DNA of 64,000 nucleotides from Gemmatimonadota bacterium (GCA_028287305.1 JAQBPX010000019.1:124001-188000), one strand, 5' to 3'; shown: positions 51,565-60,825, counted from the first letter of the stretch. Program-made: numbers and translations. The notes: a model not told the origin generated them from the letters alone.

Positions 51565-52926
51565 CTACCAGGCGGCCTGCATGTTGAGAAGGACCTGCGA
51601 GCGGGACTTCGTGATGTTGCGCGTGAAGGTCTTGTGCACTGCGGCGAGCTGCAGCTTGAGGCGGGTACCGGCCGGCAGCCACGAGGCGCCGACGAGCGCG
51701 TCACGCTGCGTCACGTCGGCGGCGGCGGCTTCGCGATGCGTGTCGGGATCCCACGAATCGAGGCGAGCCTGGAGCTTCACCGTGGGCGCGATGCCGACAC
51801 TGGCGAGGGCGTAGGCGCCGAAGCGGGTGGTGATGTCGTCCTGGCCATGCATCGCTTCGGCGACGAGCAGCACGCGACCCGTCGAGAAGCGCAGCTCGGC
51901 CCCGGCACGATCTCGCACCGGATTGTCGAGCGAGCCGGCGCCGGCGCTGGCGCCGGATGCGCCGACCTGCAGTCCCTTCACGAACGAGGGACGAACCGCA
52001 ACGCGAGCGACCAGCGACTTTCCGACGTTCTTGTCGACGTCGTTCTGCGCTTCGCCGCTCCCGTCGAACGCGCCGACCTGGAACTCGGCCAACGTCCACT
52101 TGCCGCGCAGTGCGACGCCGACGTCACGCACGTCGCCGAAGCTTCCGCCGCGCGCACGGTCGGAGAACATCAGTGCTCGCTCCACCGTCTCGAGGCTACC
52201 GGACGACGTCATCCCCTCGAGGCCGAGGAAGAGCTTTTGCTGGCCTGCATCGAGCTGCAGGGTGCCGAAGGGCACGCTGATCAAGGCGTCCTGCAGCACG
52301 CGACTCGACTGCGCGACGCTGGGCTGCACGGGGGCAGCGCCGGTGTTCAGTGAGAGCGCCTTGGCGACATCCAGCATCACGATCGCCTTCGCCTTGCGGC
52401 CCAGGTCGCCCACGACCTTGATCTCGGCGCGACGAACGCGGTAGCTGTTGCGGTATCCCGCATCTCCGCCAATGGCCCAGAGCTGCAGCATTGCCGAGAC
52501 CGTAGGCAGGAGTGGCGCTACGGCGGGAGCGGGAGTGATCGTCGCCGGCTTGGCCTGCGGCTTCACGACTTCCGGTATCGCTACGGGCTTCGCCGCGACA
52601 GCGGGCGCCGCCACGACAGCGGGCGCCGCCGGCACGGCAACCTTGACGGTGTCCACGCGCATCTGCGTGACGAGCACCGTCTCAGGCCTGACGGCCGGCG
52701 CGCTGATGGTGCGGGCACGCGCAACGGCAAGGCTGTCGCGCAGCGCCGAGGCAGCGCGCTGGAGCCGTTCGGCATCGGCACGCTGGCGGGCGACGATGCG
52801 GCGCAGCGAGTCGCTGGCGCTCGTCGTCTTGAGCGCGTCGAAGGAGATCGGCGCAGTCGCCTGGGCGGCGCCCAGGGAAGAGAGCACCACGAGCAGCGCA
52901 GCAGCGCGCGCGAGCGGGCGGATCAT
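51565..52926 (-). CDS. Porin-like outer-membrane protein in the cheA operon
   Basis: A 453-residue exported protein: signal peptide ending near AQATA, a probable coiled-coil segment (about 30-70: [25 protein letters not shown] is heptad-like), an Ala/Pro/Val-rich stretch (about 75-140) and a C-terminal barrel similar in style to phosphate-selective porins ([14 protein letters not shown]..., [13 protein letters not shown]). It ends in tryptophan. Its ATG overlaps the cheA stop, so it is translated together with CheA. A porin inside a chemosensory operon is unusual. Confidence 0.75.
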   Translation of the reverse strand: MIRPLARAAALLVVLSSLGAAQATAPISFDALKTTSASDSLRRIVARQRADAERLQRAASALRDSLAVARARTISAPAVRPETVLVTQMRVDTVKVAVPAAPAVVAAPAVAAKPVAIPEVVKPQAKPATITPAPAVAPLLPTVSAMLQLWAIGGDAGYRNSYRVRRAEIKVVGDLGRKAKAIVMLDVAKALSLNTGAAPVQPSVAQSSRVLQDALISVPFGTLQLDAGQQKLFLGLEGMTSSGSLETVERALMFSDRARGGSFGDVRDVGVALRGKWTLAEFQVGAFDGSGEAQNDVDKNVGKSLVARVAVRPSFVKGLQVGASGASAGAGSLDNPVRDRAGAELRFSTGRVLLVAEAMHGQDDITTRFGAYALASVGIAPTVKLQARLDSWDPDTHREAAAADVTQRDALVGASWLPAGTRLKLQLAAVHKTFTRNITKSRSQVLLNMQAAW

Positions 52927-54587
52927 GAGGACACCGGCAGTTGAGTGTGGGCGTGCGTGGAGGCGATGGGGAGATGGCAGAGTTCCAGCAGGGCGCCGAC
53001 GTCGAGCATGAGCGAGACCTGGCCATCGCCCATGATCGTGCTCCCCGACACGCCGGCGGCGCGGGCGAGCATTGGAGGAAGCGGCTTGAGCACTGCCTGG
53101 GTCTGGCCGAAGAGGTGATCGACCACGAGGCCCGCCTGGCGACCGCCGTAGTGCACCACGACCACGCTCTCGCGCGCCGCGGGCGCGTTGCCCGGCGCCA
53201 CGTCGAGGAGGTGGCGCAGCCGCACGTACGGAAGTGGGGCGCCTCGAAGTTCCAGCACGCCGAAGGGCGTTTCGGTCTCGGCAAGCGGCAAGGACAGGCA
53301 CTCGACAATGGAGTCGACCGGCACTACGAATCGCTCGCCGCGCACGCCGACCACGAAGCCCTCGACGATCGCGATCGTGAGCGGCACGCGAAGGCACACG
53401 GTGGAACCGCGGCCTTGCTGGCTGCTGATCTCGATGCTGCCGCGAATGGACTCGACGTTGCGGCGCACGACGTCCATGCCCACGCCGCGGCCACTCACCT
53501 CGGTGACCTGTGCGGCCGTGGAGAAGCCAGCCTGCATGGTGAGCGCGAACACCTGCGCGTCCGTCATCGCGCTGCCGTCCTCCACCATGCCACGCTCCCG
53601 CGCCTTGGCGAGAATCGCGTCGCGGTCCATGCCGCGGCCGTCGTCGCTCACCTCGACCACCACCAGCCCGCGATCGTGCCGCGCGCGAATGACGATCGTG
53701 CCGCAGGGGCTCTTGCCCGCATCGCGGCGCGCCGCGGGATATTCCATCCCGTGATCCACGGCGTTGCGCACGAGGTGGGTGAGGGGATCGCGCAGCTGCT
53801 CCACGATCGAGGCATCCACCTCGACGTCCTCGCCCTCCAGCTCCAGCTTGAGCAGCTTGCCCTGCTGGGCCGCGATGTCACGCACGGTGCGGAGGTGCTG
53901 CCGGAAGATCGGGCCCAGGCTCACCAGGCGGAGCTGCATCACGCGCTCGTGCAGCGATGCCAGCAGCCGCTCCATTTCCTCGGCCGCGGAGTCCGCGGCT
54001 TCGTCGCGTCGATCGGCGAGGACCTGCATCAGGCGACCCTTGGCCACCGCGATCTCGCCGCTGAGGTTGAGCAGCACGTCGAGCTTCGACATGTCGACGC
54101 GCAGGCTGCGCAGCCGCGACGAGAGCGCGGTGCCGGGGACCCATGCTTCCACGTCCTCGACGGGTGCCGCGTCGTGCGGGCGCGCTGCCAGGTCCAGGTC
54201 CGCCGGCATCAGCTGCGCCACCAGCGCCAGGTTCGACGTGCGCACGGTGACCTTGCGACCAGCCGCCTCGATGCGGAGCATCTCGCGCATCGCGTCGACG
54301 ATCTGCAGGAGCACGGTCACGCGCGCCGGAGAGAGCGCGACGACCCCATCGCGGATGAGTGACAGCGCATCCTCGACCTTGTGCGAGAACTCGGCGAGGC
54401 CGCTGAACTCGACCATGGCCGCGCCGCCCTTGATCGTGTGGGCGAAGCGGAAGACTTCGTTGAGGAGCTCCGCGTTGTCGGGCTGCTCCTCGAGCGTGAT
54501 GAGTGCCTCCTCCATGGCGGAGAGTGCCTCGTCCGCCTCCTGCACGTACACATGGCGGAACTGGTCGAGGTCGAGTTCGATATTCAC
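52923..54587 (-). CDS. cheA: Chemotaxis histidine kinase CheA
   Basis: A 554-residue kinase: HPt domain with phospho-accepting H50 (RFAHTIKGGAAM), a short linker, dimerisation helices (SLRVDMSKLDVLLNLSGEIAVAKG), the ATPase domain (VRNAVDHGME, VSDDGRGMD, SGRGVGMDVVRRN) and the CheW-like domain (about 415-540). The stretch between HPt and dimerisation domain is only about 50 residues, too short for the usual response-regulator-binding P2 domain. It starts with GTG at 54587, overlapping the cheD stop. Confidence 0.95.
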   Translation of the reverse strand: MNIELDLDQFRHVYVQEADEALSAMEEALITLEEQPDNAELLNEVFRFAHTIKGGAAMVEFSGLAEFSHKVEDALSLIRDGVVALSPARVTVLLQIVDAMREMLRIEAAGRKVTVRTSNLALVAQLMPADLDLAARPHDAAPVEDVEAWVPGTALSSRLRSLRVDMSKLDVLLNLSGEIAVAKGRLMQVLADRRDEAADSAAEEMERLLASLHERVMQLRLVSLGPIFRQHLRTVRDIAAQQGKLLKLELEGEDVEVDASIVEQLRDPLTHLVRNAVDHGMEYPAARRDAGKSPCGTIVIRARHDRGLVVVEVSDDGRGMDRDAILAKARERGMVEDGSAMTDAQVFALTMQAGFSTAAQVTEVSGRGVGMDVVRRNVESIRGSIEISSQQGRGSTVCLRVPLTIAIVEGFVVGVRGERFVVPVDSIVECLSLPLAETETPFGVLELRGAPLPYVRLRHLLDVAPGNAPAARESVVVVHYGGRQAGLVVDHLFGQTQAVLKPLPPMLARAAGVSGSTIMGDGQVSLMLDVGALLELCHLPIASTHAHTQLPVSS

Positions 54588-55147
54588 TGTCCGATCCTCT
54601 GGACCCAGAGGGTCCCCGTTCCGGGCGTGAATACCAGCTTGCGGCCGCGCGTGCCGCCCACGTCCTCGGCGATCACGCGAATGCCCGCGGCCTGCACGAG
54701 CTCGCGCGCGACTTCCACGTTGCGCATGCCCAGGTGCGCCTCGCTGTTGGCGAATGCCGACAGCACGTTGGCACCGCCGACGATGCGCGCATCCATCCGC
54801 GAGAGGTCGGCGCCGAGCGCGAGCATGCGCTCGAGGAGCACGCGCATGGCGCTGGGTGCGTAACGCGTGCTCGCCGTGCCATCGGGCGGCGGACCGGCCA
54901 GGAGGAAGTGATTCATCCCCCCGGCGCGCTTCGCCGAGTCGTGCAGGCAGATGGCCACGCACGACCCGAGGATGGTGGTGATGGTGCAGCGCTCCGCCAG
55001 CGTGGCGTGCAGCTGGCCCGGATGCAGGTAGATGGTGGGGACGTCCTGCGCCACCGCGGGCGCGAAGGCGACGGGCGTGCCCGGGGAAGGGGTGCGAAGC
55101 TCGGCCCGCGAACGGGCCATCGGCATCGCGATCGCGGGGGACCTCAT
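54584..55147 (-). CDS. cheD: Chemoreceptor glutamine deamidase CheD
   Basis: A 187-residue CheD with catalytic C63 in TILGSCVAICL and H80 in GGMNHFLL; GGANVLSAF is also typical. It carries an N-terminal extension of about 30 residues. It deamidates receptor glutamines; in other bacteria it also partners with CheC, which is not seen here. ATGA overlap with the GAF gene upstream and GTGA overlap with cheA downstream. Confidence 0.93.
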   Translation of the reverse strand: MRSPAIAMPMARSRAELRTPSPGTPVAFAPAVAQDVPTIYLHPGQLHATLAERCTITTILGSCVAICLHDSAKRAGGMNHFLLAGPPPDGTASTRYAPSAMRVLLERMLALGADLSRMDARIVGGANVLSAFANSEAHLGMRNVEVARELVQAAGIRVIAEDVGGTRGRKLVFTPGTGTLWVQRIGQ

Positions 55148-55740
55148 ACGTTGCCCAGCGACAGCCCCGACCAGGTCGCGCGCTGCTCGGCGGCGATGAT
55201 CGCGGTGGCTGCGTAGGTGGCGAGCAGCTTGAGCACCTCCTCGTCGCAGGCGTCGAGCGCCTCGCGGTGGGGAAGGAGGCGATGGATGACGATGGCGCCG
55301 ACCACCCGGTCGATGATGGAGAGCGGCAGGCAGGCAGCCATCTCCTGGCCGTCCGGGAGCGGGAAGGCGTGGCGCTGCACGCGTCCCACGATCGACCGGC
55401 CGGCGCGAATCACGAGTGCGAGCTCGTTGCGCGAGGGTGAGCGGCGGCGGGCGTCCAGGTAGCAGTCGCCCATGCCGGCGATGGGCACGAGCGTGTCGTC
55501 GCCGCCGAGCGCGTAGATCACGTATTGCTCGGTGCCGATCACGGACACCAGGATCTCCTGGACACCCGCGAGGACTTCCGCGCCGTCGCGCGACTCGATC
55601 ATGCGGCGCACCGTCGTGAGGAGCTTCATCATCTCCCCATTGCGATGCTCGGCCGCCATGAGCAGCGAGGAGATGTTGCGGCTGGTGGAGGCCAGCTGCT
55701 CGACCTGCTCACGAAGCTTCCGCTCCTCGACGGCGTTCAC
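55144..55740 (-). CDS. GAF-domain protein of the chemosensory operon
   Basis: A 198-residue cytoplasmic protein: an N-terminal helix of about 50 residues with heptad character (VEERKLREQVEQLASTSRNIS) and a GAF domain (about 55-185). It has no kinase, HTH or cyclase domain and no membrane segment. It starts with GTG overlapping the receiver gene's stop and overlaps cheD at its end. It may be a small-molecule input or a scaffold for the CheA complex; the ligand is unknown. Confidence 0.8.
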   Translation of the reverse strand: MNAVEERKLREQVEQLASTSRNISSLLMAAEHRNGEMMKLLTTVRRMIESRDGAEVLAGVQEILVSVIGTEQYVIYALGGDDTLVPIAGMGDCYLDARRRSPSRNELALVIRAGRSIVGRVQRHAFPLPDGQEMAACLPLSIIDRVVGAIVIHRLLPHREALDACDEEVLKLLATYAATAIIAAEQRATWSGLSLGNV

Positions 55741-56120
55741 TGGACCGACTCCGGCGCGAGGTAGCTGCGCACTTTCATCAGGAGCTCGAGGCGGTCGATC
55801 GGCTTCGTGATGTACTCGTTGCAGCCGGCGTCGTAGCCGGCGAGCACGTTGATCATCTCGGAGCGCGTCGTCACCATCAGGATGGGGACGTCGCGCGTCT
55901 CGGGGCATTCACGGATCGCGCGGCAGGCGGCGAAGCCGTCCATGCGCGGCATGATCACGTCCAGCAGCACCAGGTCGGGGCGCTCGACGCGCGCGCGCTC
56001 CACGCCTTCCTGGCCGTCCTTGGCGATGACGATCGCGTAGCGCTCCTGCTCGAGGATCAGGCGCTGCCACATGATGACGGTGGGCGAATCGTCCACCAGG
56101 AGAATCTTCTTCTTGAGCAT
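55737..56120 (-). CDS. CheY-like single-domain response regulator
   Basis: A 127-residue receiver domain: acidic pair D10/D11, phospho-acceptor D54 (VLLDVIMPRMDG), T/S switch in MVTTRS and lysine in EYITKPID. Without an output domain it must act by protein contact. Sequence style (VDDSPTVIMWQRLILEQERY) is nearer to PilH/PatA-type receivers than to flagellar CheY. It is the first gene of the cheA operon, with the shared 32-bp element 97 bases upstream. ATG 56120 gives the normal MLKKKILLVDDSP start. Confidence 0.92.
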   Translation of the reverse strand: MLKKKILLVDDSPTVIMWQRLILEQERYAIVIAKDGQEGVERARVERPDLVLLDVIMPRMDGFAACRAIRECPETRDVPILMVTTRSEMINVLAGYDAGCNEYITKPIDRLELLMKVRSYLAPESVQ

Positions 56121-56216
56121 TGGTCGCGTCGTGAGCGGGGCGGCGCGCAGGGCGCGCCGGCGACCGAGGCGTGAGCCATCGATCACGACGTGACGATATC
56201 AGTTGGCCAGGGAGGC

Positions 56217-56248
56217 GGACCAATACTTCGTGGGTGGCGAAGTCATGC
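56217..56248 (-). promoter_or_regulatory. Shared chemosensory promoter-like element, copy B
   Basis: Read leftward: GCATG, 14 bases, GAAGTATTGG, TCC, located 97 bases before the response-regulator gene that heads the cheA operon. The spacer again makes an inverted repeat (ACTTCG/CGAAGT); compared with copy A one stem pair has changed on both sides together (A-T to G-C). Confidence 0.65.
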
Positions 56249-56277
56249 TTCGTCGCGCGACCCGTGATGCGTGCCGC

Positions 56278-58203
56278 TCAGCGCGCCGGCTGGGCCTCGC
56301 GCGCCGAAGGCACATAGCTGTAGGGGGCCTCCACCTGCGCCGGCGTGCGCACCGCGGCGACGAGGCGCTCGAGCATCATGAGCGTCGAGGTGCGCGATTC
56401 ATCGGCACGGTGCAGCGCATCGAGTCCCCAGGGCAGCGAGAAGTCGTCGAGCTTCACGACGCAAAGCCCGCGCGGCGTATCCTGCCACAACGTGTCAAAT
56501 CCGAGCGACCAGCCAGCCCCCGCGGCGACCATCGTCCAGAGCGTGCCCAGTCCCTCGTACGTTCGCTCCACCACGGGCTGGAAGGCTGCGCGAGCGAAGC
56601 CGTTGAACACCATGTCGTACATGGCCGGCTGGAAGTCGCGCGCCACCCACAGGAAGGGCATGCCTCGCAGGTCGTGAAGCGACAGGCTCGATCGGGATGC
56701 CAGCGGATGCTCGCAGGGCAACAGCACGCAGTTGATGCGGTCGTCGATCAGCGGGGTGCGCACGATCCCCTCATCGTGATGCGTGCTGACGGGGCTCGCG
56801 TGGCAGATGCCGATGTCGAGCGTAGCGGCGCGCAGCGCCGGCGCCTGGCGCGGCGTGACGCATTCCTCGATCACGATCTCCATGTTGGGGAGCTCGCGGC
56901 CGGCGCGGCCAATCAGTTCCGACACGAGTCGCTGGACCAGGGGCGTGGCCACGGTACCGATGACGCAGCGGTCAGCGGCCCCGCGCTGCGCGCGCTCGAG
57001 CTCCGCCGGCAGCGACTGCACCTCGTCGAGGATGTGCCGCACCTCCTCAGCGAGCGCCGCGCCCGCCACCGTGGGAACGACGCCGCGCGATTCGCGCTCG
57101 AGGAGCGGTACGCCCGCCACGCGCTCGAGGTCGCGCAATTGCCGTGACAGCGTGGGCTGGGACAGCTCCAGCCGCTCGGCCGCGCGGCCGATGCTCCCCT
57201 CCTGGATCACGAGCCAGAAGTAGCGCAGGTGACGCAGCTCGATGAGGGTGGAGGCTGGCGGTCCTCCGGTCACGTCCTGGGCGGAGGGTTTTTCCGGCCG
57301 GGCAACTTGCGCGGCCTCGTCGCCGCCCAGGCGGCGGACCAGCGAGAGCACCGTCCTCGTGGCTGGCCGCGGCTCCTCGCGCCGATAGATCACGGCAAGC
57401 GGGATCGGCACCAGCATGTCGCTCAGCGGTAGCATCACAGTGCCGGGCGGCAGCAGCAGCGAGCGGGGGATGATCGTCCACCCTTGCCCCGCGGCCACGG
57501 CGGCGCCGATCGCCGCGATCGTCGGGTATTCGCGCGTCGAAGCAGGCGTCATCCCGAGCCGGGCGAATTCGCTCCGCGTGAGGGCCGCGGCCTGCGGGAT
57601 GAGCGGACGCTCGAACGTGACGAAGCAATCACCCGCCAGTTCCGTGGCAGAAATCTCGGTGCGCGCCGCGAGGGGGTGTCCAGCCCAGACCAAGGCCGCG
57701 TCGAAGTGCTCCTGGTGCAGGGTCTCCGAGGTCAGCTCCGGGTAGTCGGCCGTGGCCGGCAGGCCGAGGCCCAGGTCAGCCACCGCCCCACGCACGGCAT
57801 CCCACTGCGCTCGTAGTGTGCCCTCGGTAATCTCGAGGTGAATCTCCGGGTACTCGCGATGCACGAGCGCCACGAGCTCCGCAATGAATCCGGTGTCGGT
57901 GGGGCGACGGCCGGCGCAGATCACGCACCGTCCCGCCAGCCCGAGGCTCGCCTCCCGCGCCCGCTCGAAGGCGAGGTCCGTGCGCCGCAGGATGAAGCGG
58001 GCGGCGACCACGGCCACCTCACCCGCGGCGGTGAGCGGAGAGCCCTTGGGGCCGCGATCGAAGAGGCTCACGCCCAGGTCCTCTTCCAGGTCGTGGATCT
58101 GGCGGGAGAGCGCGGGTTGCGCGACGCGCAGCTGTTCGGCGGCGGCCACGAAGGTGGACGTCTCGGCGATCGCGACCAGGTACCGCAGGTGCCGCAACTC
58201 CAT
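56278..58203 (-). CDS. Tandem fusion of two LysR-type regulators
   Basis: A 641-residue protein, about twice the normal LysR length. Module 1 has an HTH at 2-60 (ELRHLRYLVAIAETSTFVAAAEQL) and an effector domain (about 88-295). Module 2 starts near 319, repeating ELRHLRYFWLVIQEGSIGRAAERL, followed by its own effector domain (about 405-615). The linker (295-318) is Pro/Ala-rich. No stop or frameshift separates the halves. ATG 58203 has AGGAG four bases upstream. Targets and effectors are unknown. It is divergent from the PAS-EAL gene. Confidence 0.88.
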   Translation of the reverse strand: MELRHLRYLVAIAETSTFVAAAEQLRVAQPALSRQIHDLEEDLGVSLFDRGPKGSPLTAAGEVAVVAARFILRRTDLAFERAREASLGLAGRCVICAGRRPTDTGFIAELVALVHREYPEIHLEITEGTLRAQWDAVRGAVADLGLGLPATADYPELTSETLHQEHFDAALVWAGHPLAARTEISATELAGDCFVTFERPLIPQAAALTRSEFARLGMTPASTREYPTIAAIGAAVAAGQGWTIIPRSLLLPPGTVMLPLSDMLVPIPLAVIYRREEPRPATRTVLSLVRRLGGDEAAQVARPEKPSAQDVTGGPPASTLIELRHLRYFWLVIQEGSIGRAAERLELSQPTLSRQLRDLERVAGVPLLERESRGVVPTVAGAALAEEVRHILDEVQSLPAELERAQRGAADRCVIGTVATPLVQRLVSELIGRAGRELPNMEIVIEECVTPRQAPALRAATLDIGICHASPVSTHHDEGIVRTPLIDDRINCVLLPCEHPLASRSSLSLHDLRGMPFLWVARDFQPAMYDMVFNGFARAAFQPVVERTYEGLGTLWTMVAAGAGWSLGFDTLWQDTPRGLCVVKLDDFSLPWGLDALHRADESRTSTLMMLERLVAAVRTPAQVEAPYSYVPSAREAQPAR

Positions 58204-58275
58204 CCGCTCCTCCCGGCGACATCGGCGCCGCCTCACCCACAATACGACCAAGCGGTCGGAAGCGAAAGCGCGAAG

Positions 58276-58307
58276 GCATGGGTTGGGTGCGCCTGAAGTA
58301 TTGGATC
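58276..58307 (+). promoter_or_regulatory. Shared promoter-like element, copy C
   Basis: GCATG, 14 bases, GAAGTATTGG, then ATC, read rightward, 54 bases before the PAS-EAL start. Blocks and spacing equal copies A and B, while the spacer sequence differs and makes no hairpin. This argues for protein recognition of the two blocks (promoter or operator). Confidence 0.6.
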
Positions 58308-58361
58308 GGTTGTCCCGTCACGGATAACGTGCGCTGCGTCACCACCAGACACGGAGCAACC

Positions 58362-59582
58362 ATGGCAACGATGACTCGCAGCATGCACACCCCCACGCGC
58401 AGCGCCCCCGGCGCCGCCGCCCTCGAGCGCGTGTCGCGCTCAGTGGACGTGGCGTCTGAAGGATATTGGGACTGGAACCTCGTCACGGGCGAAGTCTTCT
58501 ACTCGCGCCGCTGGTGCGAGATGGCCGGCCTGCCCGCCGTCGCGCTGCGCGGCGATTCGCAGCTCTGGTTGGACCGCGTGCACCCGGACGACCGCGCCAT
58601 GGTGCGCTCGGCGATCGAGGGCGCGGGCCGCTGCTGTGCGAGCGTGCAGACCGGCTATCGCCTGCTGCGCGCCGACGGCCTCTATCGCCCCATGCGCGTG
58701 CAGGCCGTGGTGGTCTGCGACGAGTTCGACGTCCCGGTGAGCATTGCCGGCTGGCAGATGGACATGGCGCCGCGCGAAGTGGAGCCGGAAGTCATCACCG
58801 CCGAGGCGGTGTTCGACGCCGAGTTGCGCCGCGCGCTCGCCCGGAACGAGTTCGTGCTGCACTACCAGCCGATCGTGGCTGCCTCGAGCGGCGGCATCGT
58901 GGCCTTCGAGGCGCTCATTCGCTGGCAGCATCCGGTGCGGGGCCTGCTCGCCCCCGACCAGTTCCTCAAGCGGCTGCAGTGCCTCGGCATGATGGTGGAA
59001 GTGGGGCGCTGGGTGATTCGCGAAGCGTGCGAGCACTGCGCCAGCTGGCAGCGCACTGGCGCGCACAACCTCACCGTGAGCATCAACCTCAGCGCGATCC
59101 AGCTCGAGGACCCGGAGTTCGCCGCGGAAGTCGCGCAGATCGTGATGGAGACGAAGGTGGACGCATCCCGGATCATCTTCGAGATCACCGAGGACCTCGT
59201 GATCCACAATACGCGCCAGGCCATCGACGCCCTCACCAGCCTTCGCGCCACCGGCATTCGCCTCTTCATCGACGACTTCGGCACCGGCTACTCGTCGCTC
59301 AGCTACCTCCAGCAGCTGCCGGTGGACGGGCTGAAGATCGACCGCGCGTTCCTGGAGGAGATCGAGCAGGAGAGCGCGCGTCGCGAGATCGTGCGCGCCA
59401 TCATCGACCTGGCGCACGCGCTGGGACTCGAGGTCGTGAGCGAGGGCGTGGAGCGCCCCGAGCAGCTCGAGATGCTCCGCACGCTGGGCTGCGACCGCGT
59501 CCAGGGATTCCTGCTCGCGCCGCCGATGAACTCCGATGCAGCAGACCTGCTGGCCTGCTCGTCGAACCTGAAGGCTAGCTGA
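58362..59582 (+). CDS. PAS-EAL cyclic-di-GMP phosphodiesterase
   Basis: A 406-residue cytoplasmic protein: a PAS domain (about 25-135: GYWDWNLVTGEVFYSRRWCEMAG) and an EAL domain (about 150-395) without GGDEF. Catalytic features look intact: FEALIRW (EAL), FEITED, FIDDFGTGYSS, LKIDRAF and SEGVE. It should hydrolyse c-di-GMP under control of a PAS-bound signal. ATG 58362 follows GGAG. It shares the 32-bp upstream element with the chemosensory operons. The 3' end overlaps the MFS gene by 8 bases. Confidence 0.92.
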   Translation: MATMTRSMHTPTRSAPGAAALERVSRSVDVASEGYWDWNLVTGEVFYSRRWCEMAGLPAVALRGDSQLWLDRVHPDDRAMVRSAIEGAGRCCASVQTGYRLLRADGLYRPMRVQAVVVCDEFDVPVSIAGWQMDMAPREVEPEVITAEAVFDAELRRALARNEFVLHYQPIVAASSGGIVAFEALIRWQHPVRGLLAPDQFLKRLQCLGMMVEVGRWVIREACEHCASWQRTGAHNLTVSINLSAIQLEDPEFAAEVAQIVMETKVDASRIIFEITEDLVIHNTRQAIDALTSLRATGIRLFIDDFGTGYSSLSYLQQLPVDGLKIDRAFLEEIEQESARREIVRAIIDLAHALGLEVVSEGVERPEQLEMLRTLGCDRVQGFLLAPPMNSDAADLLACSSNLKAS

Positions 59583-60801
59583 CGGGCTGCGTCGCCTGCG
59601 CGCGCTGCACCGCGCGCAGGCGACGGATGAATGCGATCCCCACCGCGGGCCCCAGTGCGAGCATCGCGAACGCCCACCGCCATCCAACGAGCGCCACGAC
59701 GGGCGGCACGAGCTGGATGGACACCATCGTGAGCAGGAAGCCGAGCGACGTCTGCACGGTGAGCGCCGTACCGACCGCGTGTGACGGCACCGACTCCGTC
59801 ACGAGCACGCTGAACTGCGCACTGTCGGCGATCACGAAGAATCCCCAGGCCAGCGCCACCGGCACGAGCAGCAGCATGCTGCGCCCGAAGGTGAGGCCGA
59901 TCAGCAGTGCGCACACGGCGCTCGCCGCCATCGCCACGGTCACGAGCCACTCCCGTCCGCGGCGGTCGGCGAGCCGTCCACCCCACACACAGCCTGCACC
60001 GCCGATCGCGATCGCGGAAAAGGCGGTGGCCGACGCAAGCGAATCGCGTCGCGGGCCGGCCGGCATGCCCGCGGCCGCGGTGCTCGCGGCGACGAACACG
60101 GGGATCCACGTCCACGCGCTGTACAGCTCGAACATGTGCCCCAGGTAGCTACCGGTTGCCAATCGCCAGCGTCGCTCGCGAAACACCGAGAGCACCAGCC
60201 CCCACGAGAACGGCCGGGGCGGGAAGGGGAAGGGGCCCTCCTCGTAGCAGCAGAAGACGAGCAGCGCCGACCCCAGGGCGAACGCCGATGCGGTGAGCAC
60301 CACCGGCGTTTCGCCCGCGCCGGGAATGGCATGCACGAGGTATGGAGCCGCCTTGCCCACGGTCAGCGCGCCCACGATGGTGCCGACCGCCATGCCGCGC
60401 TGCGAGCGAAACCAGGTGGAGATCATCTTCATGGCCGGCGGGTACACGCCTGCCAGCGCGAAGCCCGTGAGGAAGCGGCACAATAGCGCGGCGCGGTAAT
60501 CGGGCGCGGCCAGCAGCAGCGCGTTCACCGCCGCACCCGCGAGCGCCGAGAGCGCGAACAGGCGGCGCGACGGCACGATGTCGGCTACGTTCAGCAGCGC
60601 CGAGACAGCCGTGCCGATCACGAACCCCAGCTGCACGATCGCGGTGAGCCACCCGATTTCCGATGCGGAGAGATGCCAGCGGGCGCCGAGTTGCGGCGCC
60701 ACGGCGCTCGCCGCGAACCAGAGCGACATGCCGAGCAGCTCAGCCAGCGCCAGCATCCCGAGCATGCGCCAGCGACGCGGGTCCGAATCAGGCGTCGTCA
60801 T
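59575..60801 (-). CDS. MFS transporter
   Basis: A 408-residue membrane protein with about 12 predicted helices and a major-facilitator loop 2-3 motif of the altered type (ALLNVADIVPSRRLF). ALAELLGMSLWFAASAVAPQL at the start is typical of nitrate/cyanate-like MFS members, but the substrate cannot be inferred. ATG 60801 gives the first helix after a short basic tail. It is divergent from the first permease gene with a 24-base gap. Confidence 0.85.
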   Translation of the reverse strand: MTTPDSDPRRWRMLGMLALAELLGMSLWFAASAVAPQLGARWHLSASEIGWLTAIVQLGFVIGTAVSALLNVADIVPSRRLFALSALAGAAVNALLLAAPDYRAALLCRFLTGFALAGVYPPAMKMISTWFRSQRGMAVGTIVGALTVGKAAPYLVHAIPGAGETPVVLTASAFALGSALLVFCCYEEGPFPFPPRPFSWGLVLSVFRERRWRLATGSYLGHMFELYSAWTWIPVFVAASTAAAGMPAGPRRDSLASATAFSAIAIGGAGCVWGGRLADRRGREWLVTVAMAASAVCALLIGLTFGRSMLLLVPVALAWGFFVIADSAQFSVLVTESVPSHAVGTALTVQTSLGFLLTMVSIQLVPPVVALVGWRWAFAMLALGPAVGIAFIRRLRAVQRAQATQPVS

Positions 60802-60825
60802 CGTCGGAGAGTCTAACGCGTGGCG

